Assembly: GCF_000190315.1 (NCBI RefSeq)
Contig: NC_015151.1
Location: 930,001-994,000, forward strand
DNA: 64,000 bases
Source of the DNA: Vulcanisaeta moutnovskia 768-28
Lineage (GTDB): Archaea > Thermoproteota > Thermoprotei > Thermoproteales > Thermocladiaceae
Direction: 5' to 3'
Position numbers and translations under genes: made by a program. The notes beneath the pieces are model-generated. The model ran no database searches. It saw nothing but the letters and a program-made list of their open reading frames with translations, and had not been told where the DNA came from. This document shows, one piece after another, positions 1-7,556 of the stretch. Position 1 is the first letter of the stretch; every line of letters begins with the position of its first letter.

Positions 1-1265
1 ATTATGCCACCCAATAATTGAAGCCATATTGCGTAGGTTGCTGGAACGATGAAAACAAAGCCCAGGGCTAGGAACTTGAAGATCACGGATGCCCATTTAG
101 CAGCCCTTGTTTCTCCCGGTGGCGTTATTCTTGGATGTAACGGCTTAATTATGTTCCTAACCAATAGGTTCGCCTGAGCCATTGCCATTATTGCGGCGGG
201 TACGAGACCACCAACGAAAACACCAAGTAGGGCTAAAGCCGCAAGCCACTCAGGCAATGCAGTTACTGCCAGTGTCGGTATTACCAAGCTACCCCTGGCT
301 GATGCTGGGAATAGACTTAGTATTTTCATGGCCTCTGGACTACCGTATACTAATATACCGTACATTGCAAGTAATGCCAGTGCGATACCATATATAGGCA
401 GTAGGGCGGTGCTCATGGCAAGCTTTTTATCGCTCTCGGCACTTAAGGCACCATTGACAGAGTGTGGGTATAGGTATAGGGCAAGGCTACTACCCATCCA
501 AAGTGTTGTGTATGTTATGAAGAATGGGCTCTTCAATGTGGATACTCCAGTTGGTAATGCCTTAAGTGTTGCGGCCTTAAAAGCTGCTGCAAAGCCGCCG
601 GGAATTACGAAGGGGACAGCCACGAGTATTGCTATGACACCTAGGAACACGAGTACGTCCTTAAAAACGGCTGTTAGGGTAGCGCCTCTAAGTCCGCTGG
701 TGTATACGAAGGCTGCTAATATTATGAAGGAAATTGTTAATGCTATATCGCTTACCATCTTAACGTTCTTAACAATGCCAAGGAGCATTATCGTTAGGAC
801 TGCCTGCATACCAACTATTTGTAGGGCTATGTATGGGAATTCAGCAACAACTCCAGTGGCGGCAATAAAACCAGCCAGTAACTTGCTCTTGAACCTATCC
901 TGAACAAAGTCAGCGGCCGTAACATAATTTCTTAGCCTACTCCACCTCCAGAGTGCTGGCATTGTAACCGCGGCCAGTGCAAATACCGTAGCTACGTATG
1001 GAACGGCATAGAAATAAAGAGCACCACTGGCAAATACGCCGGATGGTACTGCAACGAATGTATAGGCCGTATAGAGGTCAGCACCGACAAGGAACCAGAC
1101 AAGGAATGTACCTAACCTACGACCGGCCAAAGCCCATTCATGTAGTTGGTTAAGATCACCCCTACGCCATCTAGCGCCATAGAAACCGAGGAATATGAAC
1201 ACTATAAAGAATCCAAGAAATATACCCCAGCCCAGAGGACCAACTAATGGGCTTGCCATACTCAT
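1..1265 (-). CDS. Sodium:solute symporter (SSS family), 3' part outside window
   Basis: Reading the minus strand from the ATG at 1265 gives about 421 codons of a polytopic membrane protein open to the window edge, so the C-terminus is missing. The N-terminus starts MSMASPLVGPLGWGIF and continues through an amphipathic stretch with WALAGRRLG, then a second hydrophobic helix with a Tyr-Thr-Ala-Tyr-Thr segment, typical of SSS transporters of the monocarboxylate permease (MctP-like) branch. It would import a small organic acid or similar solute with Na+ or H+. The start overlaps the stop of the upstream DUF3311 gene (TGATG), the standard pairing for this branch. Substrate cannot be read from sequence. 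Confidence 0.85.
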   Translation of the reverse strand, partial: MSMASPLVGPLGWGIFLGFFIVFIFLGFYGARWRRGDLNQLHEWALAGRRLGTFLVWFLVGADLYTAYTFVAVPSGVFASGALYFYAVPYVATVFALAAVTMPALWRWSRLRNYVTAADFVQDRFKSKLLAGFIAATGVVAEFPYIALQIVGMQAVLTIMLLGIVKNVKMVSDIALTISFIILAAFVYTSGLRGATLTAVFKDVLVFLGVIAILVAVPFVIPGGFAAAFKAATLKALPTGVSTLKSPFFITYTTLWMGSSLALYLYPHSVNGALSAESDKKLAMSTALLPIYGIALALLAMYGILVYGSPEAMKILSLFPASARGSLVIPTLAVTALPEWLAALALLGVFVGGLVPAAIMAMAQANLLVRNIIKPLHPRITPPGETRAAKWASVIFKFLALGFVFIVPATYAIWLQLLGGI

Positions 1266-1489
1266 CACCTTTTACCAGGGTAAAGGAGTAATACTCCAAT
1301 TACAAAGAGTATTGCCGATATTAATAACCATAATGTCTGAAACCAATAGAAGAACGGAACGCCACCAAGCTCAGGCTGTATGGTGTTATATATTGGTAGT
1401 AACGTGTAGAGTACCCATGGTATTACAAACAATATACCAGCAACAAACTTACGTCAAGTAGGTATATTTTTACTTGTTTCCGTTGTCAT
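1265..1489 (-). pseudogene. DUF3311 small membrane protein with an in-frame TGA
   Basis: The reading frame from the ATG at 1489 gives MTTETSKNIPT, then a TGA at 1454-1456, then in the same frame the conserved DUF3311 body: RKFVAGILF, a Pro-Trp-containing first helix, the LPIYN turn, PELGGVPFFYW and a second helix ending LLYPGKR. DUF3311 proteins are two-helix partners of SSS symporters and are normally encoded just before them, as here. The stop falls between a dispensable N-terminal tail and the conserved part, so a downstream start (for example a TTG codon in the first helix) might rescue it. Otherwise it is a recent nonsense mutation or a sequencing error. Confidence 0.65.
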
Positions 1490-1571
1490 AATGATTACTA
1501 TATAATAATGATTTTTAAGTAATACCTTTGCAGACAAATTTATTTAGGATTAGGTAATTTTAATAATATTA
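1490..1571. promoter_or_regulatory. Divergent promoter region
   Basis: This A+T-rich 82-base spacer separates the DUF3311/symporter pair (minus) from the metallophosphoesterase (plus). A TATA-like stretch (tttatttagg, about 1539-1548) lies about 25 bases before the ATG at 1572, which fits a leaderless transcript. A second A+T-rich stretch could serve the minus strand. Confidence 0.45.
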
Positions 1572-2144
1572 ATGGGCATTAAAATATTGCATATATCCGA
1601 TATTCATGGTGATATGCATTATATAGACTCAATAGGCAATATCGCAGAGAATGCCGATGCAATAGTCATTAGTGGTGATTTTGAGGATTCGGAGATACTC
1701 AATTTATTGAGTAATTACGGCAAGCCCGTATATGTGGTTACGGGGAATATGGACCCAATAAATATTAGGACAAGAATTCAGAGGTACTTAATAGAGGGGC
1801 GCGTAATACTCACTGGGTCAATATACCTGGCTGGTTATCCAATAGGCACCGAGACAATTAAAGATCTAGGGTCTAGATTAATACTTGTATCGCATTATCC
1901 GCCTTATGGAACTAATGTTGATATGGCATGGAATGGGGCGCATATTGGTAGTAAATCAGTACGGAAATTGATTGAGGAGGTTAAGCCATTAGCCGTATTG
2001 TGCGGTCATGTGCATGAATCCCGTGGTGTTGATAGGATAGGTAGTACGGTCATTGTTAATCCAGGCCCATTATTCAACGGTTATTATGCCATTATAAATG
2101 TAGATGATAATGGTAATATCAATGCTGAGCTTAGTAAATTATGA
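1572..2144 (+). CDS. Calcineurin-like metallophosphoesterase
   Basis: This is a 190-residue cytosolic protein with the full set of metallophosphoesterase signatures in order: D10-x-H12 in SDIHGD, G35-D36 in SGDFED, G58-N59 followed by Met-Asp, the VSHYPP histidine, and GHVH followed by ESRG near residue 140. These bind a di-metal centre that hydrolyses phosphomonoesters or diesters. The compact size and the closing NPGP turn match the YfcE/MJ0936-type phosphodiesterase branch. It stands alone with its own TATA box; the ATG lies about 25 bases downstream of it. The physiological substrate is unknown. Confidence 0.85.
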   Translation: MGIKILHISDIHGDMHYIDSIGNIAENADAIVISGDFEDSEILNLLSNYGKPVYVVTGNMDPINIRTRIQRYLIEGRVILTGSIYLAGYPIGTETIKDLGSRLILVSHYPPYGTNVDMAWNGAHIGSKSVRKLIEEVKPLAVLCGHVHESRGVDRIGSTVIVNPGPLFNGYYAIINVDDNGNINAELSKL

Positions 2145-2244
2145 CCCGCCCAGGCCATTACCTGGGCGGGTTTACGGTGTGGATGCATGCAAGGGGCATT
2201 ATTTGATTATTTCGCGATTAATTTATTAGTATTGGTTAAGATCT

Positions 2245-2505
2245 CTATTTTGTTACCGTGAAGTGCAGTAAATCCTCATCTATTGATATCATTCCTTTCT
2301 TTCTTAATGACCATAGTATGTCAACTACGTATGGCCTTATCATGGCCTCTAAATCATCGTTTAGGGCAATACCCCTTTTCTTAAGTTCCTCAATTACTGA
2401 GTCAACAAAGTTTATTGTTTCGATCCTACCCTTAATGCCACTTAATTTATTCATTGTTATTTCTTCAACAGTCCTTCTCAAGTCTTCAGGTATGCCTATG
2501 CTCAT
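2245..2505 (-). CDS. Hypothetical small protein coupled to the upstream Fe-S protein
   Basis: The 86-residue product from the ATG at 2505 (MSIGIPEDLRRTVEEI...) is charged and mostly helical, with no motif that I recognise. I prefer this start over a TTG 30 bases upstream because it forms an ATGA overlap with the stop of the preceding gene, implying translational coupling. The middle part (VDSVIEELKKRGIAL) and the end (IDEDLLHFTV) look like a small alpha/beta domain. Function unknown; it probably works with the 334-residue protein encoded just upstream. Confidence 0.55.
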   Translation of the reverse strand: MSIGIPEDLRRTVEEITMNKLSGIKGRIETINFVDSVIEELKKRGIALNDDLEAMIRPYVVDILWSLRKKGMISIDEDLLHFTVTK

Positions 2506-3506
2506 TTTATGTTCACCCAGGTAAACTTCATACAAACCTTATTTAAGGGGCATTCGTTGCACTTAAGTCGTGAGCAATAGTCATGACCTATCCTAAATGC
2601 ACCTCTTTCATAGGTTATTGGATCATTACTCAATCTACCAGTTGCCCTGACTAATCCCTTAACCTCATCAATCTTTATCGTAATCCCATTATTTCTATTG
2701 GCAATTATTCTACTTAATATTTTCATAGTATGCTCATTGTTTAGGACTAGGAATGCACCACTCCTTATTGTTACCATGGTACTATACACGTCAGCTATCA
2801 TTGTGTAGCGCCTATGGCTGCCCCTGGATATAATGCCAAGGGCAACCGGTAAGTTTGTTTCATGGGAGACCCACCTAATGAATGTTCTAATGGCCCTCTT
2901 TCTCCTTTCATTAGCCCTAGGTGGGTAAAACATGGGTAGTGCCTTCTCGAAGTCATTAATGTCTCGAAACTTGGGTATCCACCTTAATAGAGTTGTTCCA
3001 TAGGCCCTCGTTAACTTTCTTAATCCATAAATGAAGCTATGAATGGCATTACTAACCTCCTGAACATCCTCACCCTTAATGCCCTCGTTCTCATAATCAC
3101 TTAAAATCTTCATGCTGGTATCATTAATTAATGAATAGCTGGGATTTGATATGATGCGACTTATCTCGCTATAATTCCTGAGCATTATTTTATATATTAA
3201 TTCGTTCCTCAGATTTCGGAATCCCATGAACAATACTGTGGCGAGTAATAAATACCTAAGGAGTTCCTCCACCCTAGGTATATTTGCGTATAACTGAATG
3301 AATGAGTTAATATCAACCCTTCCCTTACTCCTCGTTGTTTCCTGAATGTATACCTCGCGTATTCTTTGATATGTAACAATCAATTCATCAGGTAAGTTCT
3401 CAAATATTGTCTCCTTCACTGATGATCCATATTCATTAATTAACCTTATTATATCCTCATACTTACTCCTATTTTGTAAATCAATTTCGAGAGAACTCAT
3501 TGGCAT
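2502..3506 (-). CDS. HhH/DUF2400-like protein with a four-cysteine cluster
   Basis: This is a 334-residue protein. The N-terminal 190 residues are helical and unrecognised. The C-terminal half contains an arginine-rich IRTFIRWVSHE helix, then a segment reading NDPITYERGAFRIG followed by a cysteine cluster C-x4-C-x2-C-x5-C at about residues 312-327. That order (FxRW helix, DPxxYexxafriG, then clustered cysteines) resembles DUF2400 and the Fe-S loop of endonuclease III-type HhH-GPD proteins, although the canonical cluster spacing is C-x6-C. A DNA- or RNA-related Fe-S protein is my inference. It is translationally coupled to the small gene downstream. Confidence 0.5.
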   Translation of the reverse strand: MPMSSLEIDLQNRSKYEDIIRLINEYGSSVKETIFENLPDELIVTYQRIREVYIQETTRSKGRVDINSFIQLYANIPRVEELLRYLLLATVLFMGFRNLRNELIYKIMLRNYSEISRIISNPSYSLINDTSMKILSDYENEGIKGEDVQEVSNAIHSFIYGLRKLTRAYGTTLLRWIPKFRDINDFEKALPMFYPPRANERRKRAIRTFIRWVSHETNLPVALGIISRGSHRRYTMIADVYSTMVTIRSGAFLVLNNEHTMKILSRIIANRNNGITIKIDEVKGLVRATGRLSNDPITYERGAFRIGHDYCSRLKCNECPLNKVCMKFTWVNIK

Positions 3507-3605
3507 TAATACGTGAATCCACAGAAATATAAACCTTAGGCATTACATGATTTACTAACGATACTAGGATCATATTAAAAAGGGGGGTAATTATTGAGTG
3601 CTCAT

Positions 3606-4397
3606 ATGGATTTAGGCCTAAGGAATAAGGTTGCTCTAATAACTGCGTCAAGCCGCGGTATTGGACTTGGAATAGCCAGGGTGCTTGCCCAGGAGGGTGC
3701 TAGGGTCATTATTAGTGCTAGACGTGAGGATGAGCTTGCTAGGGCTAGGGATGCCATAATTAAGGAGAGTGGTACTGAGGTGTTGGCGGTCAGGGCTGAT
3801 TTAACCGTTAAGGATGATGTGGATAGGCTTGTTAGGGAGGCTATGAATGCTTTCGGTAATATTGACATCCTGGTTTTTAACGCGGGACCACCCAAGCCAG
3901 GTACATTCTCCCAATTGAGTGATGATGATTGGGATTACGCAACCAAGCTATTACTCCTCAGCGCCGTATGGCTTACCAAGCGTGTTATTAATAGCATGGT
4001 CAATAGGAATTGGGGGAGGCTAATCTACGTAACGTCACTAACCCTTAGGCAGCCAATACCAAACCTTGTTCTTTCAAACACAGTCAGACTTAGCCTAGCG
4101 GGTCTTGTTAAGTCGCTGGCTATTGAGTATGGGTCTCATGGTATAACGACTAATGGCATAATGCAGGGCTACATAATGACAGAGAGAATAGATCAATTGG
4201 CTCAGGAGGAGGCAAGGGCAAGGAGCATTAGTGTTGATGATGTTATTAAGTCATGGAGCAAGGAAATACCGGTGGGTAGGTATGGAAAGCCCGAGGAAAT
4301 AGGCTATTTAGTGGCTTTCCTAGCCAGTGATAAGGCTGCTTATATAAATGGTTCGATGATACTAATTGATGGTGGTTACGTAAGGTGTGTATTTTAA
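3606..4397 (+). CDS. Atypical short-chain dehydrogenase/reductase lacking the YxxxK pair
   Basis: The protein has a classical SDR Rossmann fold: nucleotide loop TASSRGIG near the N-terminus, RREDE after beta-2, NAGPP after beta-4, VTSL in beta-5 and the C-terminal VAFLASDKAAYINGSMILIDGG. The catalytic YxxxK is replaced by SNTVR (Ser and Arg). A whole SDR subfamily annotated as 3-oxoacyl-ACP-reductase-like carries SNxxR, so this is probably not decay, but the usual Tyr-Lys hydride-transfer chemistry cannot apply. I chose the ATG at 3606 (MDLGLRNK) because a TATA-like box sits about 26 bases upstream; a TTG at 3594 is possible. Substrate unknown. Confidence 0.8.
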   Translation: MDLGLRNKVALITASSRGIGLGIARVLAQEGARVIISARREDELARARDAIIKESGTEVLAVRADLTVKDDVDRLVREAMNAFGNIDILVFNAGPPKPGTFSQLSDDDWDYATKLLLLSAVWLTKRVINSMVNRNWGRLIYVTSLTLRQPIPNLVLSNTVRLSLAGLVKSLAIEYGSHGITTNGIMQGYIMTERIDQLAQEEARARSISVDDVIKSWSKEIPVGRYGKPEEIGYLVAFLASDKAAYINGSMILIDGGYVRCVF

Positions 4398-4430
4398 TAC
4401 CAAGGACTTATTAAGTTTAATATGAAAGTC

Positions 4431-5246
4431 CTAATAAAACACTGGTAATTCCTCCTTCGGCGGCTTCATATATTCCTCCAGGTTTTTGTCTATTAGGAAT
4501 GCGTACTTATCAGCATGCTCGGCCAATTTATCGGTGGGTATCTCAAAACCAATGATCTTACTCAGGGCTTTTATTAATTTGAGAGCTGCGGTTACATCGG
4601 GTCCATACGTACCAATTGTTTGATTGAGTATTGACAATACATCCTTATGACTCGATAACTTACCACTCTCAATCAACCTATTGATTGCGGTTAATACCTT
4701 TGATTCAGCGAGTAATAAGACACCGTTTATGTTCCTGGATAGTACAGAGTCTAGGAACACAGCCTCAATACCCGTTATTGTCGCTTCACGAAGTGGTATC
4801 AAGCCTAACTGCCTATATTCGTCTACATGTCCCTCCTCACTTACAAAGTAAATATTATCAGTCTCCTGTTCACTAAGGAGTGATGTTGATGTTAGGCACA
4901 CAACCCTACCTACGGCATTATCCTCGGCCCAATCCAGGATCTTATCAATAAACTGCCTATAGAGCGTTGGTGGGATTGGCACATGCTGCCTAATTACCAC
5001 AATTGCGTGCTCTCTATCAAAAAAGAGCCTATAGGGTAGCTTCGCCGCGCCGTCAATTACTGTGACAATGGGTACGTGGACCCTCGGCTTTATTGAACCA
5101 ATCTCCTCCATCTTAAGTGTCTCCACGAGATACTCAATGGCCACTATGGAAGCCAGCGATGGCTCAGGACATGCCATTATGAGTGTGTTACGTGGATCTC
5201 GTGGAATTGACTTAATCTTGATATCGAATACCGTGGTTGAGGACAT
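4431..5246 (-). CDS. PAC2 family protein (proteasome-assembly-chaperone-like)
   Basis: This 271-residue protein has the PAC2/COG1938 layout: an opening TLIMACPEPSLASIVAIEYLVE segment, a central beta strand ending VVCLTSTSLL, then GIEAVFLDSVLS, GVLLLAES and a helical C-terminal domain ending in a Pro-rich tail. PAC2 proteins in archaea are related to the eukaryotic proteasome-assembly chaperone Pac2; their partner in crenarchaea is not well defined. It is a single-gene unit on the minus strand with the ATG at 5246. Confidence 0.7.
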   Translation of the reverse strand: MSSTTVFDIKIKSIPRDPRNTLIMACPEPSLASIVAIEYLVETLKMEEIGSIKPRVHVPIVTVIDGAAKLPYRLFFDREHAIVVIRQHVPIPPTLYRQFIDKILDWAEDNAVGRVVCLTSTSLLSEQETDNIYFVSEEGHVDEYRQLGLIPLREATITGIEAVFLDSVLSRNINGVLLLAESKVLTAINRLIESGKLSSHKDVLSILNQTIGTYGPDVTAALKLIKALSKIIGFEIPTDKLAEHADKYAFLIDKNLEEYMKPPKEELPVFY

Positions 5247-5279
5247 ACCATGACTTAATCAATGCTTGATTTAAATACT

Positions 5280-5387
5280 TTATGTAAGTAATGCTGGATC
5301 AATGGGCACCCTGTCAATCTTGACCTTACTGCCCCTCCTCCTTAGTATGTCCTCCACGGCGTTGGTCACCGCAGCCGCGGCCACACC
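5280..5387 (-). pseudogene. C-terminal fragment of the split molybdenum hydroxylase large subunit
   Basis: The minus strand reads GVAAAAVTNAVEDILRRRG, then VPIDPALLT and stop. This is the typical last helix and tail (xxAVxNAVEDA...xxxPxTPxxL) of CoxL/xanthine-dehydrogenase molybdopterin subunits. It is in the same frame as the truncated gene at 7557-9548 and exactly supplies its missing end. The two pieces are separated by the PaREP2b insertion. The hexamer CACACC occurs at 5382-5387 and again at 7551-7556. Confidence 0.75.
5382..5387. repeat. Putative target-site duplication CACACC (left copy)
   Basis: CACACC at 5382-5387 lies between the coxL tail fragment and the tRNA-Lys 3' fragment. The same hexamer at 7551-7556 lies beside the end of the main coxL fragment. 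Fusing the fragments through one copy approximately restores the family motif around the catalytic glutamate, apart from two one-base indels. Confidence 0.45.
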
Positions 5388-5388
5388 T

Positions 5389-5438
5389 ACGGGCTTTTAA
5401 CCCGTAGGACCCGGGTTCAAGTCCCGGCGGGCCCACCA
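5389..5438 (+). tRNA. 3' half of tRNA-Lys(TTT), from anticodon stem to CCA
   Basis: Starting at ACGGG, the sequence has a 7-base loop CTTTTAA (anticodon TTT), the matching CCCGT strand, a 5-base variable region, a T-arm with a perfect CCGGG/CCCGG stem around TTCAAGT, the acceptor 3' strand CGGGCCC, the A discriminator and an encoded CCA. No acceptor 5' strand or D-arm lies upstream, where coxL coding sequence begins. It is therefore a half gene: an attachment-site-like fragment carried by the inserted element, or less likely the 3' half of a split, trans-spliced tRNA of the kind known in Caldivirga. Confidence 0.75.
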
Positions 5439-5497
5439 TCCTTCGTGTTTTTCTTTGTAATTTAAGTAAGGAAAGAGAAAAAGGGAGGAGGTTTTGT

Positions 5498-5519
5498 TGG
5501 CCCGTGGGTTTGGGTGGGG
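5498..5519 (-). repeat. Conserved PaREP2b 3' flank, copy 1
   Basis: On the minus strand just after the PaREP2b stop the sequence reads CCCCACCCAAACCCACGGGC. Nearly the same string follows or overlaps the ends of the PaREP2b copies at 28909-28930 and 25198-25231. It marks a shared 3' boundary of the repeat family. Confidence 0.55.
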
Positions 5520-6989
5520 CTAGGCGTTGTCGAAGCACTTTAGTTTTTGTACGGCCTTGGCTATCTTTTTCTTCCTCCTTTCGTTACTTGTCTCATTGAG
5601 CCACTCACCCAGTTTTCGGCAAACCGGCTCCCTGAGTTCTGGCTTATCACGAATTTTCGAATGCAATATCGCAACCTCGTAGTACCTTCTAGCTACACGC
5701 AATGATGTTTCATAACCAGCTTTTTTCAATTCCTCAACCAACCTCAAAGTCTCGATTTCATCCTTCCTCCTTGCCCTAAGCTCGACCTTGCAATCACCCC
5801 TTACAATAATAGTCATGCTTATGTTCGTTCCAGGAATCATGATTGATTTATTACCCGACTCCTTAACCTCCATGTTCGCCAACTCAATTATTCGCCTCAG
5901 CTTCTCTCCGCCAAGGCTTGCGCCAAGCTCGATGAGCTCCCTGATGTCGGGTATTGCCAACCAATCCCTAACCAGCTTGACGGCCTTGCTCCAATTAACC
6001 TTAACCTCGACCTTGTAATCCCTCACTTTTATCGTGAAGCCCAACTCATTAACCAATCTCTCGATTATGCCAAGCCACAGCTCATATTTGGCAAGGCCCA
6101 CCACGAGCTTTAAATACCTCTCACCAACATTAATATAGCCATCACCCCAAACAGCAGGTGCCAAGAACATACTAAGTCTCTCGGTACTGAGCTTCCTGAC
6201 CTCCTCAGCCACCTCCTCCTTCGGCTTTGTCTCATGGTCATTGGCGATTAAACGCCACGTGATTGAAGCGGCATCCCCATTTATATTTATACCGCTTATG
6301 TACATGTGGATTCTGCCTGGGTAACACAGCGGCCACAGGACGGCTTGCCATGGCTGGCTCGTGACCATACTCGGATGTCCATGTTCGACCGATCCATCCG
6401 TCATCTCCCAGCCGTGTTGGATAGCCTTGAGAGCTTCCTCATCACTGAATGTGTTGGCTACCATGACGTCATCCCCCTCGAGCTCAGACAGCGTTAGATT
6501 TATCGTGATGCCCCTGCCCTTAGCGACCTTATTCACCTCAATAGCCACGCCCTTGTTGTACAAGTGTATCATGAGTGATTTATTGCCGTTATTCTCGCCG
6601 GTCACGATTATGTCTATTGCGCTTTTCTCGAGCAAATCCATGAGCTCCATAAACTGCCTCCAATAAATTTCGACCCACTTCTTTCTGAGTTCCTTGAGCA
6701 ACCCAATCATCTTCCTAACGACCTTCCTCGCCTCCCTCACCTTCCTACCCCTATCGCCCTTATGCTCCCCAAGCCACCTCTCCAACAAATCAATAAGCTC
6801 ATCAATGAATGCGACATTCTCGAGCTTGCTCTTGTGCCTCTCAACCCTTTCCTTCAACTCACTGATTAGCTCCTTAACCTCCTTGATCACAGTCTCATCA
6901 GTCACTGGCTCACCACAGACAAGTCTCCTGCCACGCCTAACACCCCAACAAATCCTTAACTTCTCGACATTAACCTGAGCAGAGGACAT
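5520..6989 (-). CDS. PaREP2b family protein, copy 1 (two LAGLIDADG-like motifs)
   Basis: This 489-residue protein opens with LRICWGVRRGRRLVCGE, the signature start shared with the copies at 18.7 and 28.9 kb. A helical region (about 30-120) and an IIVTGENN strand follow. Two motifs resemble LAGLIDADG helices: HGWEMTDGSV near residue 192 and APAVWGDGYI near residue 276, the second followed by a beta strand and YELWLGIIERL as in homing endonucleases. The ancestral function is inferred to be DNA cleavage; both motifs are less canonical here than in the 28.9-kb copy. The gene sits inside the coxL-like gene with its 3' end facing the tRNA-Lys fragment. Confidence 0.75.
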   Translation of the reverse strand: MSSAQVNVEKLRICWGVRRGRRLVCGEPVTDETVIKEVKELISELKERVERHKSKLENVAFIDELIDLLERWLGEHKGDRGRKVREARKVVRKMIGLLKELRKKWVEIYWRQFMELMDLLEKSAIDIIVTGENNGNKSLMIHLYNKGVAIEVNKVAKGRGITINLTLSELEGDDVMVANTFSDEEALKAIQHGWEMTDGSVEHGHPSMVTSQPWQAVLWPLCYPGRIHMYISGININGDAASITWRLIANDHETKPKEEVAEEVRKLSTERLSMFLAPAVWGDGYINVGERYLKLVVGLAKYELWLGIIERLVNELGFTIKVRDYKVEVKVNWSKAVKLVRDWLAIPDIRELIELGASLGGEKLRRIIELANMEVKESGNKSIMIPGTNISMTIIVRGDCKVELRARRKDEIETLRLVEELKKAGYETSLRVARRYYEVAILHSKIRDKPELREPVCRKLGEWLNETSNERRKKKIAKAVQKLKCFDNA

Positions 6990-7550
6990 TAAACAACCAA
7001 ATGCATGAACTCTTTAAAAACCTTCCCATTTTACCAGAAAAAGTTAAATATAGTTCAGCGAAAGTTTTGGTTCGCTCACCGGTTTTGATTGAACCACGTC
7101 GGAATCATGGGCAGTGGCGTGAGGGTGATCATGCACGTCTTGACAAGTCATTGTTCCATGGAAATTATCGATGTAATGCTCAGTTTGTGGCAGTCGTTGG
7201 TTATGGCAAATTAACTAACCAACGCTTTATACACTACGTACTGCAGACGTCGAGACCTGCAGAAGGTGGATCCTAGGGCTCGTCAATAATTACGGCAAAC
7301 AAATATGCGGCAACGCTGAACCAATCGAAGCATAGCACTAAAGCACACCACCAGCAGTGAGCACAATCAAGAATTGCCCGAACAACTCCAACAAAACCAT
7401 AGGCACCACCCAAACAACCCACACATCAAACCTAAATATTCACCAGCAAGCACATACAGAAACTGCGCGAACAAAGTTCTACAAAACCTAGGCAATGCAT
7501 AATCACCCCCAAGGTAGAGTATTAGGTGCACCACACCCCATGATAATACA
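6990..7550. other. Gene-free end of the PaREP2b insertion
   Basis: There is no convincing gene in these 560 bases. The first part (7001-7080) is A+T rich and may hold the PaREP2b promoter. The rest has short open frames on both strands, none with recognisable homology. No terminal inverted repeat matching the left end was seen. Confidence 0.4.
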
Positions 7551-7556
7551 CACACC
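7551..7556. repeat. Putative target-site duplication CACACC (right copy)
   Basis: This matches 5382-5387 and lies directly against the premature TGA of the main coxL-like fragment. Confidence 0.45.

Larger units (their letters stand above)
5388..7550. mobile_element. PaREP2b-bearing insertion within the coxL-like gene
   Basis: About 2.16 kb separates two in-frame pieces of one molybdenum hydroxylase gene. The insert begins exactly at the anticodon stem of a tRNA-Lys 3' half, continues with an 80-base spacer, carries a PaREP2b gene on the minus strand (5520-6989), and ends after 560 bases with no recognisable gene (6990-7550). It is flanked by the hexamer CACACC on both sides. No transposase or integrase of a known family is present. 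The boundaries are inferred from the split gene, not from terminal inverted repeats, which I did not find. Confidence 0.6.

Noticed and set aside
182-903. Plus-strand open frames over the symporter
   Set aside because: They are shadows of the minus-strand SSS symporter, which runs off the window edge and has clear transporter sequence.
5326-5538. Minus-strand 70-residue frame over the tRNA-Lys fragment
   Set aside because: It translates tRNA stems and spacer (GPPGLEPGSYGL), a common artefact across tRNA T-arms.
7001-7555. Short open frames on both strands in the end of the PaREP2b insertion
   Set aside because: No recognisable domain, odd composition (many Trp and Cys) and no start signals; treated as non-coding.
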